Assembly: GCA_049654905.1 (NCBI GenBank)
Contig: JBASIS010000118.1
Coordinates: forward strand, 1 to 7,619
Reading direction: 5' to 3'
Length of the DNA: 7,619 nucleotides
Source: M0108 sp049654905
GTDB taxonomy: Bacteria; Pseudomonadota; Gammaproteobacteria; Chromatiales; Chromatiaceae
Below, piece by piece: positions 1-6,570 of the stretch (positions are counted from its first letter, which is position 1; the number at the start of each line of letters is the position of its first letter). The position numbers and the translations under genes were made by a program. A model generated the notes under the pieces. It had not been told where the DNA came from, did not search any database, and saw nothing but the letters and a program-made list of their open reading frames with translations.

Positions 1-1
1 G

Positions 2-937
2 GCGATCCTCCAGGCCTGTTGGACCCCGGCCCAACTCGCCGGTTCGCCTCGGGACCGGATGATCCAGGGAGGCCTGAAGCCGGACCGCGTCCCGCCTCCG
101 GACTGGGCCATCCGGGCCGCCGAAACCGCCCTGCCACCCCTGGCCGCCGGGCTGCGCGGCTCCATCCGGGCGGTGGAGCCCGCGGACCACCAGGCGCGGC
201 TGGTGGCGCTGACTTTCGATCTCTGCGAGCAGGCCAACGAGCGCGCCGGCTATGACGCCGAGCTGGTGGCAACCTTGCGCGAGCACGGGGTCAAGGCGAC
301 CTTCTTCGCTGGCGGCAAGTGGCTGCGCACCCACCCGGAGCAGGCCATGCAACTCATGGCCGACCCCCGCTTTGAGATCGGCAATCACGCCTGGACCCAT
401 GCCAACCAGCGCGTCGTGTCCGGCCCCGAGGCGCGGGACCAGATACTCTGGACCCAGGCCCAGTACCAGGTGCTGCGCCGGGAGCTGGCCGAGCGTTCCT
501 GCGCCCGGGTGGCCGGGCCCGCGGCCCTGGAGCGGATTCCGGAATGGCCGGCGGTCTTCCGCTTTCCCTATGGCACCTGCAACTCGGACGCACTGGAGGC
601 TACCGCCGGACTCGGGCTTGCCGCTATCCAGTGGTCCGTGGTCACCGGGGATCCCGCCAAGGGCCAGAGCGCCCAGGCCATCGCCCAGGCGGTCCTCGCC
701 GGCGTCAAGCGTCACCCTGGGGCCATCGTCGTTGCCCATGCCAACGGGCGTGGCTGGAACACCGCCCGCTCACTGTCCCTCTTCATCCCGGAATTGCAGC
801 GGCAGGGTTATCAATTCGTGACCCTGAGTGAACTGCTGGCCGCCGGCCGCCCGGTCGCCGTCGAGGCCTGTTACGAGGAGCGCCCCGGCGACAACCGCCG
901 CTATGATGCCCTGTTCGGGCGGGGCACCGGCAAATGA
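2..937 (+). CDS. NodB-fold polysaccharide deacetylase family protein (5' partial)
   Basis: This is a carbohydrate esterase 4 (NodB homology) protein, a family that removes N- or O-acetyl groups from envelope or matrix polysaccharides. Counting from the ATG at base 59, the motifs appear in order: motif 1 as LTFDLCE (51-57), motif 2 as NHAWTH (109-114, metal-ligand type H110 and H114), motif 3 as RFPYG (168-172), the IQWSVVTGDP segment (200-209) and motif 5 around H227 (VVAHANG). The usual TFDDG is replaced by TFDLC, so the second Asp, normally a metal ligand, is Leu. The frame stays open from base 59 back to base 2 and encodes CWTPAQLAG-like sequence. The ATG at 59 also lacks a good ribosome site. 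The true start, probably with a signal peptide, is therefore likely upstream of the window. The stop overlaps the next gene's start (ATGA). Fold assignment is firm; substrate and activity are not known. Confidence 0.85.
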   Translation, partial: AILQACWTPAQLAGSPRDRMIQGGLKPDRVPPPDWAIRAAETALPPLAAGLRGSIRAVEPADHQARLVALTFDLCEQANERAGYDAELVATLREHGVKATFFAGGKWLRTHPEQAMQLMADPRFEIGNHAWTHANQRVVSGPEARDQILWTQAQYQVLRRELAERSCARVAGPAALERIPEWPAVFRFPYGTCNSDALEATAGLGLAAIQWSVVTGDPAKGQSAQAIAQAVLAGVKRHPGAIVVAHANGRGWNTARSLSLFIPELQRQGYQFVTLSELLAAGRPVAVEACYEERPGDNRRYDALFGRGTGK

Positions 938-1407
938 GGAACGGGCCCCTGGAGTTTCATGCCCTGGCGGCCCTGGAGCCGGGACTGGCCGCGGAGATGG
1001 GTAGAACCCTGGCGGGCATGGACCCCTGGAAGACCCTGGGTTATGGCGCCGAGGCCCTGACCCGTGGGCTTGAGTCACCCCATCCGGAGGTGACCCGTTA
1101 CCTCGCGATGCGCAGTGGCGAGCCCCAGGGGTTGGTGGTGGTGCGCTATCCCTGGCTGCGCGGGGCCTATATCGAGCTGTTCGCCGTGCTCCCCGGGGCC
1201 CAGGGCCGGGGGGTCGGTCGCGCGGCACTGGCGTTTATCGAGTCGCGCTATCGCGAGCGGACCGCCAACCTCTGGCTGCTGGTTTCGGGCTTCAACGCCG
1301 GCGCCCGGCGTTTCTACGAGCAGGCCGGCTTTCGCCCAATTGGCGTCATCGCGGACTTGGTGATGGCCGGGCAGGACGAGGTCTTGATGCGTAAGGTCCT
1401 CCGATAA
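934..1407 (+). CDS. GNAT family N-acetyltransferase
   Basis: A 157-residue single-domain GCN5-related acetyltransferase, which transfers acetyl from acetyl-CoA to an amine. The acetyl-CoA binding motif A is clear: a beta-strand IELFAVLPGAQ (80-90) followed by the pyrophosphate loop QGRGVGRAAL (90-99), matching Q/RxxGxG/A. Motif B follows, with a hydrophobic strand (LWLLVSGF, 113-120) then N121 and RRFYEQAGF (125-133), where Y128 occupies the usual general-acid position. Length is normal for the family. It starts inside the stop codon of the deacetylase gene (ATGA), so the two are probably translationally coupled. A G-rich run at about 917-924 could serve as its ribosome site. The substrate is unknown: the N-terminal part, with MDPWKTLGYG (29-38), is not diagnostic to me. 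It could modify a small molecule, a sugar amine or a protein N-terminus. Confidence 0.85.
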   Translation: MRNGPLEFHALAALEPGLAAEMGRTLAGMDPWKTLGYGAEALTRGLESPHPEVTRYLAMRSGEPQGLVVVRYPWLRGAYIELFAVLPGAQGRGVGRAALAFIESRYRERTANLWLLVSGFNAGARRFYEQAGFRPIGVIADLVMAGQDEVLMRKVLR

Positions 1408-1418
1408 AGAGGGGCCTT
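1391..1418. terminator. Weak candidate bidirectional terminator between convergent genes
   Basis: The acetyltransferase stop (1405-1407) and the minus-strand stop (1418-1420) are separated by only 10 bases. AAGGTCC (1393-1399) can pair with GGGCCTT (1412-1418) through seven pairs including one G-T wobble. A shorter competing stem pairs 1398-1401 with 1409-1412. There is no T-tract on either side, so this is a structural possibility only. Confidence 0.25.
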
Positions 1419-4400
1419 CAGACCCGCTCATTGGCCAGGCGCTTGACGGCGCCGAAGTCGGTCTTGCCGCTGCCGAGCTTGGGGATGGCCTCCACCCGAC
1501 GCACCTCGGCGGGGATGCTCAGGGGGTTGACGCCAGCGGTCAGCAGGGACCGGCGTAGGGCCTCGGCATCCAGGTCCGCCGCCGCCAGCAGCAGGATCTG
1601 TTCGCCCTTACGCTCGTCGGGAATATTGACCGCCGCCAGTTCCAGCTCCGGCTCGGCCAGGACCCGGCGGACCTGTTCCTCCACCGCCCCCAGGCTGATC
1701 ATCTCGCCGCCCACCTTGGCGAAGCGGGAGTAGCGGTCCACGATGGTTAGGAAGCCGTCCACGTCCAGGTGGCCCTTGTCCCCCGTCTTGTACCAGCGCA
1801 TCCCATCCAACTCGACCACCGCCGCCGCGGTCTTCTCCGGGTCCTGGAGATAGCCCTTCATGACCTGGACCCCGCCGATGAGGATGAGGCCGTCCTCGCC
1901 CGGGTTCAGGGTCGCCAGGGTGACCGGGTCCACGATGCGGAAGCTGGTGCCCGGCAGGGGCAGGCCCACGGTGCCGGGGCGCAAGCCGGTCTGAATCTTC
2001 CAGTTATCCGTATCCAGGGTGTCCGGGACATTGACGCTCGCCACCGGCGTGGTCTCGGTGGCCCCGTAACCCTCGTAGAGAGACCGCTGGAATTTGAGCA
2101 TGAAGGCCTCGCGCACGTCCGGGGCCAGGCGCTCGGCCCCCGCCACCACCAGCCGCAGGGAGTCCAGCATGAGGGGGTGAACCTTGCGGTTTTTGGTGTA
2201 AAGCCGCAGGAAGGTGGAGGTGCCGAACAGCACCGTGGCGCGGTAGCGGGCGATGGCCTTGGCGCTGCCGAAGGCGTCGGTGGGGTCCGGGTGGCAGACC
2301 ATGGGGATGCCCTCCACCAGGGGCAGGAAGGTGGTGACGGTGAGGCCGAAGGCGTGGAAGGGTGGCAGATTGGCCATGAAGATATCGTTGGCCCGGGTGT
2401 TGAGCAGGTCCGAGATCTGGCGAATGTTGGCCATGATGTTGCGATGGGTCAGCTCCACGCCCTTGGGGGCGCCTTCGCTGCCGCTGGAGAAGAGGATGGC
2501 GGCGGTGTCCTCCGGTCGGGTGCGGCGCCCGAAGAGGGTGAAGAGGGCGCCGGCCGGCAGCAGGGAGGCCAGGATGAGCATCCCCAGGGAGGCGACCTTG
2601 CCGATGTCGGCCCGCATGGCTTCCATGGGGTGGAGGCTGACCTCGCCCAGGGTGGCGTCGAGGTCGATGCCACGGGCGGCAAGCCGGGTCAGAAAGCGGT
2701 CCGCCGTGATGACGTGCCGGATGCCGGCGCTGGCGAGGGCGGCGCGCAGGGACTCGGGGCTGGAGGTGTAGTTGAGGTTCACCACCTGCTTGCCGGCCAT
2801 GAGTCCCGCCAGGTTGGCGATGGCGCAGGCGCCGCTGGCGGGGAGCAGGATGCCGAGGGCAGGCTCTGGGGCCAGGCGCCGGATGCGCCGGGTGAAGAGC
2901 AGGACGGCGGCGATCAGGCGCCGATTTGTCAGGTGGGTGCCGCTGGATTCGATCAGGGTCACCTGGCCCGGGGCCCGCTTGGCAGTGCGCAGCCAGCTCA
3001 CCGGCAGGGTGGGCAAGCCCCGAACATAGTCTTGCCAGGTGGTGACTGACAACTCGAAAACCGCCTGTTTGACTTGCTCGGCACTGGATGCCAGGGGCAG
3101 GGGTGCCCCGAAGGCGACTACCACCGCCCTTAACCGGCCCTCCTCGCGGCTCCGGCGGAGGGTGGCGGTGGCGTAGGAAAACCAGGTGCCCCACAAGCCA
3201 CGCAGGTAAAAGGGCACCAGGACCGCATCGGTCCCCGCCGCGACCTGGCGCGCCGAGAGTTCAAAGCCGCGCTTGAACTCGGAAACCTGGCCGTTCTTGC
3301 TGATGGTCCCCTCGGGGAAGATGCACACCACCTCGCCCCCCTCCAGCAGCCGGGCCAGGGTGGCGATGGCATGACGGCTGCTGCCGCGGGAGATGGGCAC
3401 CACCTCGAAGAAGTCCAGGAAACGCTTCAGGTACCAGCGCTCATAGATCTCCCGCTCCATGACGAACCGCACCGGGCGCGGGCAGGCCATCTGCACCAGG
3501 GCCCAGTCCAGCCAACTGATATGGTTGCCGAGCAGCATGACCCCGCCCTGGGCTGGCAGGTTATCCAGGCCGATAACCTTGAGCCGGAAGCGGGTGGCGA
3601 CCAGGTGCCGAATGAGGAAACGGACCAGGGACTGGGGGAGTTGGTAAAGGGTGTAGAGGGCCCCGATCAGGGCCACCAGGGCGAGCCCGAGGATGAGGGT
3701 GACGTCGCCGATCTCGACATAGGCGGCGGCGACCGTAATGCCCAGGAAGGCCAGCATCCAGATGTTCTGAATGAAGTTATTGGCGGCCAGCACCCGGCCC
3801 AGGCCCTGCTCGCCGGCGTTAAACTGGATCAGGGCGTTGAGGGGCACCAGGAAGAAGCCGCCCAGGACGCCGATCATGAAGAAATTGAAGGCGTGGGCCC
3901 AGGTGGATTGGAGGCCGGGGACCAGGAAGAGGGCGATGGCGATGCCAACCGCCCCTACCGGGATCAGGGCCGTCTCGATGTAGTCGCGCGAGACCTTGCC
4001 GGCGACGATGGAGCCCAGGATGATGCCGAGACCGGAGCAGGCCAGCAGGCCCTGAATGACCACGGTGTTGGTTTCCCCCAGCGTCTCTTTGGCGAAGGCC
4101 GGAAAGACCGCCAGGATCACCTGGGAGATGGACCAGAAGACACTGAGGCCGATGATGGAGAGCCAGATGACGCGGTTGCCGTAGGCGGCCTGGAGGTTGT
4201 CCCGCAGGTAGCGGCCGCGCCGGTACTGGGCCCAATCGAAGCTGATCTTTTCCACGGCGTGCTTCTGGGGCAGACGGTAGGAGAGGCCCGCCTCGGCCAG
4301 GGAAGCCAGGACCAGCAGCCAACCCAGGGGGGCGATCAGGTGCATCACCTCTCCCGGCGTGGAATAGGTCATGCCACTCAGGTAATGCTCGAAGAGCACC

Positions 4401-4876
4401 GAGAAAAAGAAGATACCGAAGAGGATGGCGGTGGTGGTCGTGGCCTGGACCCAGCCGTTGGCCGTCGCCAGGGTCTCCTTGCCCACTAGTTCCTTGATGT
4501 AGCCGTACTTGGCCGGGGAATAGATGGCGCTCTGCGCGGCGAGCAGGAAGGTCATGGCGAAGGCGGGCCAGAACCAGCCCAGGTAGTAGCAGGCGGTGAT
4601 GCCCAGGGTGATGACCACCGCCGCCCAGGCCGAGACGCGCATCACCTTGGGCTTGGAAAAGCGGTCGGCGAGGAAACCCGAGGGTGAAAACAAGAGGACG
4701 AAGGGCAGCAGGATCAGGGCATTGACGATGGCGGTCAGCAGGATCTGGGCATCGCCGTCGTAGGTTTTGAAGAGGGTGTTCTGGATGATGATCTTGTGGC
4801 CCAGGTCGACGAAGGCATTAAGGAACATCATCCCAATGAAGGACAGAAAACCGCCGATGCGAAACAGATGCCTCAT
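1418..4876 (-). CDS. aas: Fused LplT-like flippase / Aas acyltransferase-acyl-ACP synthetase
   Basis: A 1152-residue protein that combines what E. coli makes as LplT (397 aa) and Aas (719 aa), encoded by adjacent genes. Residues 1 to about 412 form a multi-pass MFS transporter of the lysophospholipid flippase type. Residues about 430-600 are a PlsC acyltransferase with catalytic HISWLD (H452, D457, the HX4D motif) and FPEGT (520-524). Residues about 640-1150 are an AMP-binding acyl-ACP synthetase: FSSGSEGAPKG (796-806, with Glu in the loop as in Aas), YGATET (937-942), YKTGD (1029-1033) and a C-terminal GSGK with K1138, the expected adenylation lysine. Expected role at the inner membrane: import lysophosphatidylethanolamine, load a fatty acid on ACP with ATP, and re-acylate the lysolipid. 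All catalytic motifs are intact. The start is supported by GAGGAG nine bases upstream. The exporter gene lies 98 bases upstream on the same strand, so co-transcription is possible. Confidence 0.93.
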   Translation of the reverse strand: MRHLFRIGGFLSFIGMMFLNAFVDLGHKIIIQNTLFKTYDGDAQILLTAIVNALILLPFVLLFSPSGFLADRFSKPKVMRVSAWAAVVITLGITACYYLGWFWPAFAMTFLLAAQSAIYSPAKYGYIKELVGKETLATANGWVQATTTTAILFGIFFFSVLFEHYLSGMTYSTPGEVMHLIAPLGWLLVLASLAEAGLSYRLPQKHAVEKISFDWAQYRRGRYLRDNLQAAYGNRVIWLSIIGLSVFWSISQVILAVFPAFAKETLGETNTVVIQGLLACSGLGIILGSIVAGKVSRDYIETALIPVGAVGIAIALFLVPGLQSTWAHAFNFFMIGVLGGFFLVPLNALIQFNAGEQGLGRVLAANNFIQNIWMLAFLGITVAAAYVEIGDVTLILGLALVALIGALYTLYQLPQSLVRFLIRHLVATRFRLKVIGLDNLPAQGGVMLLGNHISWLDWALVQMACPRPVRFVMEREIYERWYLKRFLDFFEVVPISRGSSRHAIATLARLLEGGEVVCIFPEGTISKNGQVSEFKRGFELSARQVAAGTDAVLVPFYLRGLWGTWFSYATATLRRSREEGRLRAVVVAFGAPLPLASSAEQVKQAVFELSVTTWQDYVRGLPTLPVSWLRTAKRAPGQVTLIESSGTHLTNRRLIAAVLLFTRRIRRLAPEPALGILLPASGACAIANLAGLMAGKQVVNLNYTSSPESLRAALASAGIRHVITADRFLTRLAARGIDLDATLGEVSLHPMEAMRADIGKVASLGMLILASLLPAGALFTLFGRRTRPEDTAAILFSSGSEGAPKGVELTHRNIMANIRQISDLLNTRANDIFMANLPPFHAFGLTVTTFLPLVEGIPMVCHPDPTDAFGSAKAIARYRATVLFGTSTFLRLYTKNRKVHPLMLDSLRLVVAGAERLAPDVREAFMLKFQRSLYEGYGATETTPVASVNVPDTLDTDNWKIQTGLRPGTVGLPLPGTSFRIVDPVTLATLNPGEDGLILIGGVQVMKGYLQDPEKTAAAVVELDGMRWYKTGDKGHLDVDGFLTIVDRYSRFAKVGGEMISLGAVEEQVRRVLAEPELELAAVNIPDERKGEQILLLAAADLDAEALRRSLLTAGVNPLSIPAEVRRVEAIPKLGSGKTDFGAVKRLANERV

Positions 4877-4885
4877 GGATTCCAG

Positions 4886-4891
4886 CTCCTC
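4886..4891 (-). promoter_or_regulatory. Ribosome binding site of the aas fusion gene
   Basis: On the minus strand GAGGAG lies nine bases before the ATG at 4876. It supports that start and argues against an internal start at a later methionine. The rest of the 98-base gap (4877-4974) contains short GC-rich inverted repeats, such as GGGC-ATG-GCCC, but no convincing promoter or T-tract terminator. Confidence 0.65.
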
Positions 4892-4974
4892 AATTCGCTA
4901 GTTAAATGGTCTGAACCCCAGGCCCCGATTGCGGGCATGGCCCCTGTTTCCGGGGAGATCCAGGCGGGTTGCGA

Positions 4975-6255
4975 CTAGACCCGCAGGCTCCGGCCCTCGA
5001 TCAAAAATACCGGGAGAATCACGCCAAATACCAGGGCGCTGACCGTGAAGGCCGTCTTCAGCAGGGTCTGCAGGGTATGCACGGCCATTTCCAGCGGTAC
5101 CGCGCTGGGGGGCAATTGCGTGAACAAAAATAAATGGTTCAATCCATCGATCGCCAAAAATCCCGGAACCATCGGCAGCACGCAAATCAAGGCGAAGACC
5201 GCCGCCGGGAAGTGGCCGCGACGCGAGATCATCGACATGAGCAGGGACACCGCCGCCGCGCCCAAAAATGCCGCCACCGCCATGTCCATGCCGCCAAAAG
5301 CCATGAGCTCCGCGCGCAGACCGCGCGCCAGAATCGCGCCCAGACCCAGCAGGGGGATGAAGCGGCCGGGGACATTAAATAGGAGACCCAGGCCCATGGC
5401 CGCCAGGCCAGCAAAGAGCGCATCCGCGAGCCGGACGAGCCAATAGCCTATTTCGGGTGCCGTTTCAACCTGCAAGGCGTCGAAAAACACCAGGAGGGGG
5501 ACGCTCGCGGCCAGAGTGAGGATTACGATCATCATGGCGGCAAAGGCTAACCGGCCCCACGCCACCGTGTTGTGGTTACGCAGAATATCAAAGCCCGCAT
5601 TGATGAGGGGAAAACCGGGGATTTGTGGTAGCAGTATGGCGATGATCGCCACCAGGCCGGTGCGGGTGCCCAACAGGCTCGCCAGCAATCCGGATAAGAG
5701 GACCCCGGTCAGACCGGCGAGAAACATGCTCATGTAGAGATTATGGCCGCGCCCCAGCAGGCTGGATTTGACGAGGCTCAAGAGCATCGCCGCCGGAAAT
5801 ATCGCCGCGCTGGCCGTGGCGTCGGCGCCGTTGATAACGCCAAAGGCGCAGGCGATCAGTCCTACCAGAATATGTAGACCCCATCCTCTAAGCCCTGAAT
5901 GCAAATTGGAAATTTCATCCAGACGTTCCTTGATCTCCATAACCGTCGGGCGCTCGACCGCCAGATTACGAATTAATTTGCTGACCTCGATGAGCACCTC
6001 GATATTGAAGATGACAAAGGTGTTGCGCCTTTCAACGCGCGTGTGATAGTGCTGGCCGTTAATGTCGGTGATCACCAGGCCGTCGTAATCAATCATGACC
6101 TGAGGATCATCGCCGCCCAGATAATTTTTCATGGCGCCGATGCTGTCGATGACCCGCTGGACCGTCGCGCCATTTAAAAATAGCAATTTGCCAAGTTGCA
6201 AATAAATATGGATGAACCGATGGGGCTTGTAGCGGATGGGAGTGGTATTGAGCAT
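4975..6255 (-). CDS. ThrE/YjjP-YjjB-type threonine/serine (or dicarboxylate) exporter, fused form
   Basis: A 426-residue inner-membrane exporter with both halves of the ThrE family in one chain: a DUF1212 (YjjP/ThrE N-terminal) region over about 15-255 and a DUF3815 (YjjB-like) region over about 270-420. A cytoplasmic N-terminal part (1-120) holds the family's FLNGATVQRV stretch (26-35). It is followed by roughly ten hydrophobic segments. Two related membrane-loop motifs stand out, LLPQIPGFPL (208-217) and VLPMVPGFLA (359-368), one per half, as expected for this family. Known members export threonine and serine (ThrE) or, as the separate YjjP and YjjB pair in E. coli, succinate; the substrate here cannot be decided. 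The ATG at 6255 is chosen because upstream in-frame codons look non-coding and give no family match. No Shine-Dalgarno precedes it. Parts of the gene are clearly more AT-rich than its neighbours. Confidence 0.85.
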   Translation of the reverse strand: MLNTTPIRYKPHRFIHIYLQLGKLLFLNGATVQRVIDSIGAMKNYLGGDDPQVMIDYDGLVITDINGQHYHTRVERRNTFVIFNIEVLIEVSKLIRNLAVERPTVMEIKERLDEISNLHSGLRGWGLHILVGLIACAFGVINGADATASAAIFPAAMLLSLVKSSLLGRGHNLYMSMFLAGLTGVLLSGLLASLLGTRTGLVAIIAILLPQIPGFPLINAGFDILRNHNTVAWGRLAFAAMMIVILTLAASVPLLVFFDALQVETAPEIGYWLVRLADALFAGLAAMGLGLLFNVPGRFIPLLGLGAILARGLRAELMAFGGMDMAVAAFLGAAAVSLLMSMISRRGHFPAAVFALICVLPMVPGFLAIDGLNHLFLFTQLPPSAVPLEMAVHTLQTLLKTAFTVSALVFGVILPVFLIEGRSLRV

Positions 6256-6348
6256 CGCATCAAGTATCCAAGAGGAGGTACCGCGCCGGACGCTATCGAG
6301 ACAAGGGCCTAGGGCTGGCGTTACCCGCGGTGCCAACCCTGGCAGCGG

Positions 6349-6379
6349 AGTATAGGGTAAGGCCCGCGCTCGGTGCCGA
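6349..6379 (-). promoter_or_regulatory. Weak candidate promoter for the exporter gene
   Basis: On the minus strand TATACT (complement of 6349-6354) matches the -10 consensus at five of six positions. A poor -35 candidate, TCGGCA (complement of 6374-6379), lies 19 bases upstream of it. Initiation near 6342 would give a leader of about 85 bases. The long spacer and weak -35 make this tentative; it may need an activator or be wrong. Confidence 0.25.
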
Positions 6380-6450
6380 CTTTGGCGTGGGCGGGGCCGG
6401 AAAGGCGTGACCCCTGCCCCGCGCAACCGGGGCCTGTCCTTGCCCGGACG

Positions 6451-6477
6451 TTGACACGGGCCCTGGTGGTCTATAGT
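6451..6477 (+). promoter_or_regulatory. Probable sigma-70 promoter of ppk2
   Basis: A perfect -35 hexamer TTGACA (6451-6456) is followed after 15 bases by TATAGT (6472-6477), five of six to consensus. The spacer is shorter than the optimal 17. Transcription would begin near 6484, giving a leader of about 85 bases before the ppk2 ATG. Confidence 0.55.
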
Positions 6478-6483
6478 TTCGCT

Positions 6484-6540
6484 GAGAGGGGCCGGCGAGG
6501 GGCAAATCCGCTCCCGATAGCCTGCCCGATGCCCCCTCTC
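6484..6540 (+). other. Possible stem in the ppk2 5' leader
   Basis: GAGAGGGG (6484-6491) is perfectly complementary to CCCCTCTC (6533-6540), enclosing 41 bases. The 5' arm begins where the predicted transcript would start, and the 3' arm ends 18 bases before the ribosome site. It does not match a riboswitch class that I can recognise. Confidence 0.35.
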
Positions 6541-6558
6541 TTCAGGCAAACCACCATC

Positions 6559-6562
6559 GAGG
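6559..6562 (+). promoter_or_regulatory. Ribosome binding site of ppk2
   Basis: GAGG lies eight bases before the ATG at 6571. It selects this start over the in-frame ATGs upstream at 6373 and 6529, the first of which would put the -35 and -10 boxes inside the gene. Confidence 0.6.
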
Positions 6563-6570
6563 TCCCCACC

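Larger units (their letters stand above)
6256..6570. other. Divergent intergenic region between the exporter gene and ppk2
   Basis: These 315 bases contain no gene I can support. They hold a good plus-strand sigma-70 type promoter for ppk2, a weaker minus-strand promoter candidate for the exporter, a 5-bp palindrome TGCCA-ACCC-TGGCA at 6331-6344 that would overlap the exporter start-point region, and a 6-bp inverted repeat GCCCCG/CGGGGC at 6416-6433 upstream of the ppk2 -35 box. Open frames crossing the region (toward 6373 on plus and 6582 on minus) have arginine/proline-rich translations with no family resemblance. Confidence 0.6.

Noticed and set aside
1769..3049. Long plus-strand open frame (426 codons) opposite the synthetase part of the aas fusion
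   Set aside because: It is antisense to a gene with complete catalytic motifs. Its translation is Gly/Gln/Ala/His-rich with no motif, as expected from GC-rich codon bias of the real gene.
3371..4489. Second long plus-strand open frame (372 codons) opposite the acyltransferase and MFS parts
   Set aside because: It has a low-complexity Gly/Asp/Glu/Gln-rich translation with no family resemblance; it is an antisense shadow.
6434..6451. Pho box upstream of ppk2, suggested by CTGTCCT
   Set aside because: The first half matches CTGTCAT at six of seven positions, but the second unit at the required 11-base spacing (CGGACGT) matches at only three.
6482..6540. TPP riboswitch ahead of ppk2, suggested by GCTGAGAGGGG
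   Set aside because: The rest of the conserved core is absent: no upstream GGGGTGC element and no ACCTGAT...GGATAATGCC part.
6373..6570. N-terminal extension of PPK2 to an ATG at 6373
   Set aside because: The extension has no family match and would place the TTGACA/TATAGT promoter inside the gene, whereas the ATG at 6571 has a good ribosome site.
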